From Sipunculus nudus (lineage: Eukaryota; Annelida; Sipuncula; Golfingiida; Sipunculidae), in contig CM049311.1 of the NCBI GenBank assembly GCA_026874595.1, forward strand, positions 15,031,676 to 15,095,675: a stretch of DNA of 64,000 nt, written 5' to 3'. The notes under the pieces were generated by a model. That model was not told the origin of the DNA, ran no database searches, and was given only the letters and a program-made list of their open reading frames with translations. The position numbers and the translations under genes were made by a program. Below are positions 31,101-42,218 of the stretch, in pieces. Each line of letters starts with the position of its first letter. Within the stretch, counting starts at the first letter, position 1.

Positions 31101-32751
31101 GGGGAAATAAAAACTAAAACATAATGAGATCACAGGAAGCTAAAATAACAAGAGGCAGACGTGGAGGACATAAATTCCACGTATTTGCTTATTTAAGACC
31201 TACACTGTGGATCTCGATGAGGCAGAAAATATTTTTGTCATTTTTGACAATGCCTGATGGCCTGAAATAAGCCAGACCAATAGTTAGATATATTTGTATA
31301 CTTTCTAACAACATCTGCCATGCATAGCTCAGCATATGGATAAATCCTCTGTATGTTTGTTAAATTTCAGACCACGTACAAGCATGTCTCCCATGTGTTA
31401 TCACTGTTATGTAGACAATAGCCAACTTGTGTCAGGCACATGAAATGATTGGATATCATAGAGATGGGACTTGCTAGTAGGCCCATTAGTTAAATATAAA
31501 TGCTTATTGAGTTACATATTCACAACTAGCAATCCACAGGCCATGGACATATCTTTCTAAAAAAGAAGTACAGAGAGAAAGAAAGAAACAGAAAGCTTTG
31601 AAGTCAAAGGAATAATAATCACTTTATACCAAAACTATCTGGTTATATTCATCATCATGGAGTAGATTGTGACCCCTGCAGGCCATTGTCTTAACTAAAC
31701 AAATATGTAAAAGTCATAATGAGTGTGATTAGGGTTGTATGATTACAATCATAATCAGATATCATTTATAATATCCAGAGCTTTTGTTCAGTATGGACAA
31801 ATCAATTTCTGTGAGTGAATGGTTAGTGACAGACTGTAAGGCTTATGGCAGTTAGTTACCATGGTAACCATGGTAACCATGGTAAACTTGTATTGAAGTC
31901 TGTAGCCCTGCAGCAGCGGCCCAGTGCTGTCAGGCTGTGCTGTGTACTAAGACACCAATGGAGCTCACAGTATATGATTAACCATGTCATTATCAGGTGA
32001 GACTATACCCTCCCAAACTCCCTGACTCAGCATGACTTACTCAGGTGACACATTCATTTGAAAACTGCTCTTATATATAATGAATATGCTTATACCATTA
32101 TGTATGGGTTTGCTATTTTATGTAATATGCTCAGGTTACTAAAATGAATAGGATGAAAATGAATATAAATATATAAGGGAGTTTAAGAGGATAGTTTCTT
32201 TAATGAATATTGCATAAAATATGGTCAGTACACAATAAATTTGAAAAATTGTGACTATACTGAAAAAATTAAATGATTTATCTGTTACTCTTTCATAGTC
32301 TGATTGAATTCAAGAGTTTTGGTGATTTGAAAAATAAAAAGGAAAAAACAAATGAAAGAAGAAAAACATGCTGGGTTATCATTTAATAAATTTCAGTCCT
32401 AGTTATTCTGTAATGTTTGATTTACAAAAAAGTAAATTAACACTGAGGTTTGAATTGGCATAACTCTGTCTAAAATTATGTAAGACCTAGCAACTTACAG
32501 TGAACATTGATTTCTGAGGATATTTTTAAAAAAATGAGCTTATTTGGTTAAATAAAAAGGTTGGGTTCTCGGGCACAGTTTTTTAGAAATCAGTGCTTGA
32601 GGGCAATTTTTTTTACCTTTATGTATATTTCGATAAAATGTCATAATTAAAAAAGCATAATAATGACAGACATGTTTTGCTAAACTGGTAAAAGCACTAC
32701 ATAACAGAGGAAATCTTGTCAAAACTGTATTAATTAATCTTCTTTAAAGAA
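31101..32751. other. Intergenic, no recognised feature
   Basis: AT-rich sequence. The only structure noted is a 9-bp triplet repeat, CCATGGTAA at 31859-31885. No candidate exon with good splice sites was seen. Confidence 0.45.
31859..31885. repeat. Three tandem CCATGGTAA units
   Basis: Three perfect 9-bp units that also form overlapping palindromes (GGTAACCATGGTTACC-like). Confidence 0.9.
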
Positions 32752-32779
32752 ATGCCCAAGCGGATGGAACTAAAAATTG
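32752..32779 (+). CDS. Candidate first coding exon of unidentified gene
   Basis: ATG at 32752 opens MPKRMELKI and the exon stops at a perfect donor ATTG|GTAAGT in phase 1. The next candidate exon (34438) needs exactly one preceding base; joining gives an Asp codon and continues DDDWTF. The start context is AGAAATGC with G at -3. Without transcript data it could be an internal exon with acceptor TTTAAAG or a chance match. Confidence 0.4.
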
Positions 32780-33503
32780 GTAAGTTTGTATTAAAAGAAA
32801 AATTAAAATTTTTGATGCGGGGGGTTAAAATTGATGTACTCGATGCCTGCTTTTATTTATTTGGCCTTAAAACATTAAATTTTAAGCTCTGTGGAAGAAC
32901 CCTCTTTCTTGTGAGTGTGTTTAATGTCCAGTTCTATTCATAATGCAGAACAATGTGTTTGGCGTTTAAAATTTATAACCACTACAGAACATGCTCTCTC
33001 AATTAGCTCTCACTTCCCATATCCCCCACTCTGTAACATGCCAAGACAAGAGGGATCTAATAAAAGTCAGTATATGGCCATACATCAGGGGTTGACCACC
33101 TACACAGGTAGGTATTTATCATGTTGACACAGGGCTACCCCAGTAAGTACCTTTCTTATCTTGTCCTTGGCTTTGTATTAATCATGGTGACAGTTATGTA
33201 GAGTCTAAGCACTGTCCAGGCATGTTGACATAGCCACAGTTTAGTACATAGGTGAATAAATGGATTAGACACTGGGCATCACTAGGATTATAATGGACAT
33301 ACAGGTGACTGGGGATTCTACATGCAATCCTGTGTTGTTCACAGATGTACTCCATTTATAGGTAAATATGTTTTTAGAATTTGTCATTTATTATAATGAT
33401 GTATAAACAGTTTATATTATGTACAATTAATATACAGATGTTAATTTACATATACCTGTTTATAACATTTATACATATGAGTTGACTGATCTTTTCTATA
33501 TGA

Positions 33504-33522
33504 TATATATATATATATATAT
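33504..33522. repeat. (TA)n microsatellite
   Basis: Nine to ten AT units in the intron upstream of 34438. Confidence 0.9.
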
Positions 33523-33924
33523 TAATTTTTTGTCCTCTTACATTTTTCCTCAATGTGTGTCAGACTAAATGTTAGATTTTATGAAAAGTCACTTTATAAC
33601 TTTATAATTCATTTTCTGTATGTAGAATTAATGTTGATTTACACAAATTGAACACACTTTTAACATCAAGTTTTTGTATGCATGAATACATTTTACATTA
33701 AATGCTCTGTAAGAAGCCGTATTTATAATCTTTAGTAACCTTATTTCTCTGTTATACCACATGGAAATTAATGCTAATGGTTAACCTTAACAGTTTTATA
33801 TAAATAGAACATTTTACATTACATTTTACATTTTTAATGATAGAACATTTTACATGTCCTGTTAGGGCAATATTTATAATCTTAAATAATATTAATATTC
33901 TGTTAAACTGTGTGATAATCAGTG

Positions 33925-34385
33925 AATGAGGACTCAATCCGGACTCAATGAGTCTGGACTTGAGCCCACCCTTTTAGGAACTTTGACTTGGACTTGAGCA
34001 TCCTGGACTCTGACTTGTACTCAGACTCAAATGTATGGACTTGAGAAATCAGGCTGAGCCCATCTCTAGTCTTGCAGAAGAAAAGCACTGTCACATATGA
34101 AAAAGACATTTATATATGTGTGTGAACTACTAACAGAATATTACAAAAAAAGACAGTTTATAACAAGCTTTAGGTCTGGAAGCTCAGAAATGTAATTAAA
34201 AATTAGAGTGAAAGACATGTGTAAACTAACACAAAAATACTTTTGGTAATCTCAAAGTATCATTTTACATATCTTTTTATAAAGAAACTTTATGGACTCA
34301 GACTTGGACTAGGATTAGAAGGTGGACCTCGACTTGAACCTCTTAAGGAACTTGACTTGCACTGGGACTTGGATAGTGTGGATAT
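33925..34385. repeat. Degenerate GACTTG/GGACTC hexamer-rich region
   Basis: Clusters of GGACTTG, GACTTGGACTTGAG and GACTCA occur at about 33929-34065 and 34292-34380. They are separated by ordinary AT-rich sequence. No fixed period; it looks like an old, decayed simple repeat directly before exon 34438. Confidence 0.6.
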
Positions 34386-34437
34386 GACTACATTTCACTG
34401 GTGATAATTAATATTGACTGTCAACTTTACTTGACAG

Positions 34438-34562
34438 ATGATGACTGGACATTTGTTTTGAAGAACATGAAGCTTCAAGAGCGAGTGCTGTGTCAGTTCC
34501 GTTGGTGTCGGATGTGGGATACGCAAGTGAACTCTGTGTACCTGCTGCTCGACCAGTTTAAG
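34438..34562 (+). CDS. Internal coding exon of unidentified gene
   Basis: Acceptor TTTACTTGACAG and donor AAG|GTCAGG. It encodes DDWTFVLKNMKLQERVLCQF, then RWCRMWDTQVNSVYLLLDQF and K. The content (Trp, Cys, Arg, Met; low in AT-driven residues) is unlike shadow frames in this region. The exon leaves phase 0 and fits the next exon. I do not recognise the family; no catalytic or transmembrane motif is evident. Confidence 0.65.
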
Positions 34563-35044
34563 GTCAGGAGGTCACATGAATAATAATTACTTTCATTTAT
34601 ATTTCATTTATTCAGCTGAATATGTATTGTAATCTGAAACTTATCCACTGTCATGGAATAATGATATATTACAGTTTTAATTTTGACTACCTTTTCTTTT
34701 AAATTAATAAATATACTCTTTTCTATACTCTTACCAAAATATACAAGACTGAGAGCTCTAGATCTGAAACCACCACTTGTTATTCCTAAACTTTGTTCAC
34801 AAACACTGCATCAAATTTCTGTATTTGAATAAAATTTTTTGAGGAAGGATATCTTTATCTTTAAGTGCAACTGGACATGTTTTTATATAAAGTCTCAAAG
34901 TTAAAAAAATACCTTTATTATTTTGTTGTCGCAGAAAATAAATGAATTTTTTCTTTTTTATTAAAAATTGAGGTATTACTGGTATTTTTTCTTTAACCAG
35001 AGAAGCAGACCTGATAATGTGGTTTTAATTTTATTTTTATACAG

Positions 35045-35216
35045 AATTCAGTTTGTCTGACATGGGACAGCAGACGGAGGGTTTATGAGTCGCTACCGGT
35101 ATGGGTTGGCTGTGGCCGTTATGAGTGTTTCCTACAAATGGGGGCGTTTCGGATGCTTCTGGAACCATTCTATGTGACATCCTTTACATTTCAAGTTGAG
35201 CTACATCTTTATCTAG
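35045..35216 (+). CDS. Coding exon of unidentified gene, continues the preceding exon
   Basis: Acceptor TTTATACAG and donor CTAG|GTAAGT, starting in phase 0 and ending in phase 1. It encodes NSVCLTWDSRRRVYESLPVW, VGCGRYECFLQMGAFRMLLE and PFYVTSFTFQVELHLYL. Third-position choice and amino-acid mix look coding and there is no stop in frame. With the two upstream exons it yields about 108 residues; downstream exons were not found, so the gene is partial here. Family unknown. Confidence 0.65.
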
Positions 35217-36295
35217 GTAAGTTATAACAATTTTTATCAATTTTCTCACAAGTGATATCAAAGGAGGTTCAGTTTTCATCCATGTTTCAGTTTGGACCTA
35301 AAAAAATCAAATGCTTTGGATCCCTGTGTTTACATATAGACCAGTCTGGGCTCATTGAAATATAAAGGATAAGTTTTATTTGAGGGTGGTCATAATTTGT
35401 TGTCTGCCTATGATATATATCTCACCAAAAATAGGAAGTTTTGCTGTTCTTCTTATTATTAGTTATCCAAGGAATATTTTACATCAAATAAAGGCTACAA
35501 TTTTAGTTTAATGGTACTTCTATATATTGAAAACATTACTGACCATTACTTGCTTGGACAAACAAATTTAAGGTCTGACTAGTGCTGCCATCTTGTGCTT
35601 GATGAGGAAACTATATGTGGCTTTATTTATTTGTCCACTGATTTGTATTCATTTTGTTTATTTTTGGTTTTGAACAGTAGGCCCATGGCCTGTTGAATAG
35701 AGATGGTTTCATCTGAATAATGATTAATATATCTAATATTCATGATGTTTATATATCTTTTTAGAAATAATATAAGCTAATATTCAGCTAACAAATGACT
35801 GTATTTCTTTATATTTACCTGACAATGCTGTACAGGTTGGTTAAGTTAGATTTTGTTCTAAATAGATGAAGCTAAACAGCAAGCTCTTTATTCCATATTG
35901 TAGGTGATAACTATGTCTATTAAGATTATTTTTAAATATTTCTGTTTTAAGTGTTACATTAAAAAATTAAAAAATCTGCCCTGCAATAGTAATCTATCAT
36001 ATTAGGGTTATTTGTTTTAGCTTCAGAGATAGGGTTTATTTTCTGCTTTCAGTTTGGAAAGTATTTTATGCTGTAGATATGGTAGCTATAATCTAGGGGT
36101 AATTTATCTGATTCAGTATGAAGATTAATTCCTTGCTTTAAATATTGTACTTTCTTTATGCTTTAAATATAAAATTTATATATGGTTTCTGAGTTGTCTA
36201 TATGCCAATCTAAGACTGGTCAGTTATTATGATATGTGCAGCATATGTCTCTCCAGCCATATATCCATCCCCTTGTCAACTGTTAGTGTGACCAC
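35217..36295. other. Probable intron, nothing recognised
   Basis: AT-rich sequence after the last supported exon of the unidentified gene. No matching phase-1 acceptor exon was found by eye. Confidence 0.4.
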
Positions 36296-36850
36296 AGTAA
36301 CTTTCTGAGATTTGATGGATTTTCATGAAACTCACTGTAACTATTAACCAATATCTCTCCTTAGTTCTGTTTTCATGATCCATACATATTTAATGAGGTC
36401 AGAGGTCACCAGGCATCTTTGTGATGATGCCACAATAATTTACCAGAAATATGACAGATTTTGTGAAACTCACTATAATTATTAACCAATATAATATATT
36501 GCCTGAGTTCAACTCTTTTGATTAAATCCATGCATAATTATTGAGGTCAGAGGTCACCAGACATTGGTGTCACAGTAATGAATTACCAGAATTTTTAAGA
36601 ATTTAATTGAAATTACTATAAATTCTAACCAGTAGAGTTCTCACCTAATTTTAATTCTCAGCAATATGTGCATAATTAAACAGGCCAGAGGTCACCAGTG
36701 TAGATATTTACTTGGTTTTGATGAAATTCAGTATGAGTGTTTAAACAATAAAATATTTTACCCAGGTTCAGTTTTCTGCAAAATTGGTGCATAATTAATG
36801 AGGTCAAAGGTCACATAACTAATGATGGGTGTATTATACACTAGCTGTGG
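36296..36850 (+). repeat. Tandem repeat element with AGGTCA direct repeats (family C)
   Basis: Four to five degenerate copies of a unit of about 120-150 bp. Each carries GAAACTCACTATAA-like and CATAATTATTGAGGTCAGAG-like blocks. AGGTCA pairs spaced by one base lie at 36396-36408, 36544-36556, 36682-36694 (one mismatch) and 36801-36813. Border near GTGGTCTTGTTT. Related to 29218-29735. Confidence 0.65.
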
Positions 36851-38304
36851 TCTTGTTTGTAATTAGGAATTAATGTTTATAGGAGATATGTGAAGTTTTA
36901 GTAATGATTGCTTACAGATTAGGTCATTATTTTTTGTTCTGCAGCTTATGATTTTCTGCATAGAGAATTTTTCTTATTCTTTAATTATCTACACATTATG
37001 TGTCTAATGACCCCATGCAAGGGGATTATTTTTTCTGCTCCAGCCAGCAATGACAATATGTCAGGAGGTTTATGTTAATACCAGCCAGACCACTTAGGAT
37101 TTCTGTTCCATGGACAGTGTATTTACCATTCTTTGTACTATTATTCAGTGCACACAAATTTCAATAAAGGAAGCCTTATCCCCAATTTGTGAGAATCCTC
37201 TGTGTCCCATGGAGAGATTATTTGCTCGTTCTGTGTATTTTATACAGACGTGTAGACTCCAAGCTCACTGAGGGCATATATCATATTATTGGTCCACCCC
37301 TTGCCTCCTGTGTGACCGAGTGTGTCTTTATTAAAGCTGTTGGCCCAGTAGGTTTCAAGATACACTATATATGCTCACCCAACAGTCTGAAGTCACAGAG
37401 GTTATTTTGACTGACAGGAATAAACATGTAGCCTTTAGGAGCCAAATCTGATCAATAATACATATATATACAATCTAATTGTATAAATAAAAAAAACTTT
37501 GACCTTCATTTAAGTTATTTTTTTACTGGTATTTGTAATCTGATAAATTTTTCAAATTGATAGTTAAGAGGTTGTTTTAGAGAAAATTCACAATCAGAAA
37601 CTGGTTTTAAAAGGATACATAATTTAATAATGAAACATTTCTCATATTTTAGGTTAAAAATGTTTCATAACTGTCTGTTATATTGACTTTGTTGAATACT
37701 TATCCTAGTGAAGAAAAGACTGATAAACTTTAGTAAATTCTTTTTTATATGATATATTTAATTCAGCTCCCAGGATTGATTAAATTGATGTTTGAATCTT
37801 GTATATTATGTGAAAGAATTTTTATGGACCACATATTTCTAATTTAACTTTATGTCAACTTATTTTATGAACTCCCTCTAAACCTGGGAATTGATGTTTT
37901 CTTTTTAAAGATAAATGAACATGTCAAGGTGTTATCACTTTCCCTTTGGTTCTGCTTCATATGAAGCTCATCAAATACTAGATATAATTTCAGTGTGCTA
38001 ACACCTAAGAAAAAATGTTAAAACTACTTTGAAAATTTAAATTTTAGGCTGTAAAATTTAGAGCAATATTAAAACATTAGTTTTCCTGATTATCTGTGTT
38101 TAAGCTGGTATTTTGTTACTATTTTGATATGAACCTCCTCCAGTATTAAGATGTTGTCAAGACTCCCTGTTTACCCAAATACATTACCAAAAATCCCTGT
38201 TTAATCAAGATTATGTTAACAAGAATTATCAGGACTCTTGAATCAATAAAAAGTCACAGGACCCTCCTGAATAATTCACCTATTATCTTGCACATGACTA
38301 GCTT
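36851..38304. other. No recognised feature
   Basis: AT-rich. A 73-codon frame at 37189-37410 has no recognisable motif and poor splice context. Confidence 0.45.
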
Positions 38305-38635
38305 TTCTGGTCATGGGGCAGAACACAGGGCTCAAAGCTGGGGGATCATGAGTTTCAATCTCAGCCGAGGAATGAGGAGATTTTTCAAGGTCGGCCCCTA
38401 CCAAGGGTGAGCACCTGCAGGCTTAATTGGAAGGCTGTTCCCCACAGTTGTGTTTCATTCACAAATGAGTGCGCCTTTCAGGGGTTCCCCAGTGTTATGA
38501 CCCAGCAGTGGGAAAGATTACACACCAAAGACCTACAACTGCGATAAACTGAGCCAGGTTGGTGATGGAATAATTGTGTGTAACCCCCTGTCAAGTAGCC
38601 TGAAACAGGAATAAAATTCTGCAAATATTCATAGC
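38305..38635 (+). mobile_element. tRNA-derived SINE, plus-strand copy
   Basis: A tRNA-like head with B-box-like GAGTTTCAATCTC (about 38351) is followed by the same body as the minus-strand copies at 8929 and 60535 (GTGTTTCATTCACAAATGAG; GTGTTATGACCCAGCA). The 3' region reads AATAAAATTCTGCAAAT and no long A tail is left. The head suggests RNA polymerase III ancestry. Confidence 0.7.
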
Positions 38636-39383
38636 AGTGTCTTCAAATTAACTGATTGAGATAACTTGTTGGCAGACAAATGGGTAGATATAACTACATA
38701 ACCTGCAGTGTCTACTCATTAACATATTTACATAACTTGTCCACAGACATAACCTGACATGACCTCCAGTGTCTACATTTTAAGTGAACTGAGATAACTT
38801 TTGCCCAGACAAACAAACAGACCTAATTTCACATACCTTACATAACCCCAGCTGTCTTCAGATGAACTTGTCAGTACATGACAGTGTAATCAATGAGAGA
38901 GTAACGCAATGACTCACATGAGGCTGTGTATCCATTATATTACCACTTAACAAACAAAGGGGGTAAATTTTAATTTCCTTGCACGGGTAAGAAAACCATG
39001 TTAAGTAATAAAAATTTCTTTATCTGTACAAAGAGAAAATGGTGCTGTATCTTTGCAATAAGCATGGTTTATGGCTCCTGCTAATATCACCTCCCATTCC
39101 TAGCACCATACATAATAAACATGAGACGTTTATAAAATATTCACCCTCATTGTGTATTGCACTTCCCTTTGCACCCGTTCACTCAGGTGACTGGTTATTG
39201 TGTTGCTGTGAGGCCAGGAGCCGCATGCATGTATTAATGTCTCGACAGCTCAGTCTAACCTGTTGTGCTGTTCATGAGAAAATGATAGCGTGGCAAGTGG
39301 CAATGTTTTTTGCTTGATGGAGGCAACGTTTCGTGACCGTGGCTAGTTGGCATTCGAGACTTTGTGAAGTACCAGTTCCCATA

Positions 39384-39432
39384 ATGCTCAGTACCGTGTT
39401 GTGGGCACTCGTGAAAAATCCTGAAGAAACAG
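39384..39432 (+). CDS. Possible isolated first coding exon
   Basis: ATG at 39384 begins MLSTVLWALVKNPEET, with donor ACAG|GTAGGA in phase 1. The 250 bp upstream have more CpG than the window around them, as a promoter could. No second exon was found, so this is a weak candidate only. Confidence 0.2.
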
Positions 39433-39487
39433 GTAGGAGCCTTATACTTGCTGTCTAATGTTACACTTTACAGGGTCAGTGAACCTA

Positions 39488-39505
39488 CCCCCCCCCCCCC
39501 CCCCC
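39488..39505. repeat. Poly(C) tract
   Basis: Eighteen consecutive C. Confidence 0.95.
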
Positions 39506-40375
39506 AATACCCAATTGTCTCAAGGGCTAACCCTCTAAACAGGCCAAAACTAATAATTATTAGCAACAGCAAATTGTTATGTTCCACTAAATTATTCACC
39601 ACCAATAAAAAGCTTAGTACCCACTTAAGTATCAAGTTAGACTTTATTGGTTACACCTGTGTGGTCCCTGTGTTTTGTTTTTTAGCTCAGTGTTTGCAAG
39701 TTCTCAAGAAAACATAAAGAAGTTGAAACTTCAATTAATATTAAGAGATCCTTTTTAATTAGATACATACTATGACATTTTGTCAATTTAAATCAATGAT
39801 TACCCATAGTTATTATTATTAAAACAGCCATGTTATTATGATAAATTAATTTTACAGCAGATGGATTATACAATACCATAAGTTAAAGACAAAAAATTAT
39901 TTAACATTAATATTCCTAATGTTTATGCTGCACTATTCAGCAGTGATACTACAATATTTTAACAACTGTACATTACCAAATGTAGGATCTTAATTTTTGA
40001 TTTAAATACAGAAGAAACAAATGTAATGGAGCTGGAAAATTATTTAATAAATTACTCATTTAAATATTCCTCATTTAAATATTGAGCAGGCAGGCCACAT
40101 GTAGCCTTGTAAATGAAAGTGAAAGTATGCAGTATCTGATTACAGTAACATGAGCCTACTGGTATTTAATGATAGAGTATGTGGTGAATACAGGGGTTGC
40201 TAGAGCAGTTAGCAGACCATTGCTAGGAAATTCTTTCCATATATATAACCTAAGGGTATGTACAAAAATAGATATTTGGTAAATATTTTAAAACTGGTTG
40301 ACAAAAGACCAAAAATATTGACTAAACCTATCTTTTTAATAATATTTTTTAGCATTGATAAAAAATCATAAAATT

Positions 40376-40935
40376 AAATATAATAAAATATATTAATATA
40401 TTAATAACATATAATATCATGAAATATATATTGTACTGTAGAGTACCATACTATAGTATAGTATAATGTAATATACAGAGTAAACAGACTTTTCTTTGTA
40501 TTCATGCTCTGTCTCTCTAAACTGTACTGTACTGTGCTGTGCTATACTGTACTTTACTATAGTTTACTATACTATGCTATATTATACTATGCTATACTAT
40601 ACTATACTATACTATACTATACTATACTATACTATACTATACTGTACAAAACTGTACTGTACTGTACTGTGCTGTGCTGTGCTGTACTGTGCTGTGCTGT
40701 GCTCTGCTGACTATACTGTACTGTACTATACAGTACTGTACTGTACTGTGCATGAGTATAATATAATATAATATAATATAATATAATATAATGTAATGTA
40801 ATATAATATAATATAATATAGTATAATATAATATAATATTATATTATATAATAAAATATAATATAATATATAACATAATAAAATATAATATAATATAATA
40901 CAATATAATATTATTTAAATAATATAATATAATTT
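40376..40935. repeat. Pentanucleotide repeat tract with sequence domains
   Basis: A 5-bp period runs through three variants: ACTGT/GCTGT-rich (about 40520-40560 and 40640-40755), ACTAT-rich (about 40575-40642) and AATAT-rich (about 40757-40935, also 40376-40480). Homogeneous blocks suggest local expansion and gene-conversion-like spreading of variants. Open frames here (for example 40496-40771) are by-products. Confidence 0.9.
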
Positions 40936-40968
40936 AATGTAATGTTGAGACATTTATTTTTAATTATT

Positions 40969-42218
40969 GTATCCCCAGACAAAGTTGGGGGATACTATGT
41001 TTTCATTCCGGTCCGCATATAAATCTTGTTGGCACGATAACTCAAAAAATATTTCACAGGTCTTTACCAAACTCAGTATATGTATAGATATGGGTGAGAG
41101 GACTGAGGTCATGACCTTGACTAGGAGAGTGTCCTTGACCTTGAATAAGTCCAATTTTGGGGAAAATCACACAAATTCTTAAATATCTCAAGAAATCTTG
41201 CATTGATTGATCCCAAAATCAAGTCCATGGAAGATCATGGATAGGGTTGTCATGTTCCAGAAACTGGTGGCGCCACCTATTATTCTTTACTTGTTTTTGT
41301 GCAGTTTAATACCCCTAAATTTGCTACTTTACAGTACTGTGAGCAATATAAGTCAAAAACTAATGGACAGATTTTTTTTATATTATGCATATACATAGAT
41401 ATGTGTTATGGGATGATGTTTATGTAAATTGGGGTCATGACCTTTTCTATGAGAGTGGCCTTGATCTTTAATATTGCCATATATGGTAAAAATCACACAA
41501 AATCATTAATTTCTCAATAAGGGATGATTGGATTGATGCAAAAATCAACTTGACCAAAGATCTTGGATAGTAATGTCATGTACCAGAAACAGGTGGCGCC
41601 ATCTGTTATTCTTTAACTTGTTTTCGTGCCGTTTAAGACCCAATCATTGCCACTTAACAGTACTGTGAGCATTATAAGTCAAAAACTAATGGACAGATTT
41701 CTTTCATATTATCCATATACATAGATATGGGTTATGGATGATGTTTATTTAAATTGGGGTCATGACCTTTCCTATGAGAGTGGTCTTGACCTTGAATATT
41801 GCCATATATGGTGAAAATCACACAAAATCATTAATATCTCAATAAGGGATGCATTGATTGGTCTAAAAATCAACTTGACCGAAGATCTTGGATACTGTTG
41901 TCATATACTGGAACAGGTGGCACCACCTGTTATTCTTTAACTTGTTTTCATGCTGTTTAATACCCCATCATTGCCACTCAACAGTACTGTGAGCATTATA
42001 AGTCAAAAACTAATGGACGGATTTCTTTCATTATTATGCATATACATAGACATAGGTTAGGGGATGATGTATAATGAAATTGGGGTCATGACCTTTTCTT
42101 TGAGAGTGACCTTTTCTATGAGTGTGGTCTGATATTAATTGTTGCTGAAGATGGGGGGCCTATTCTTAAAGGGGGGGGGGGATTAATTGTCTGGGGATAC
42201 TATGGCACCTGCGATGCC
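40969..42218 (+). mobile_element. Rolling-circle-like element with tandem core of about 320 bp
   Basis: The left repeat GTATCCCCAGACAA (40969-40982) is perfectly inverted at the right as TTGTCTGGGGATAC (42187-42200). A small hairpin GGCA-cctgcga-TGCC (42204-42218) follows. The core unit is about 320 bp: GGTGGCGCCACC or variants at 41276, 41592 and 41916. AGGTCATGACCT or GGGTCATGACCT lies at 41106, 41432, 41757 and 42083. No protein is encoded. The end design matches the element at 7695-8564. Confidence 0.7.

Noticed and set aside
40496-40771. 91-codon and overlapping frames rich in Leu, Tyr and Cys
   Set aside because: They are translation of a stop-free pentanucleotide repeat.
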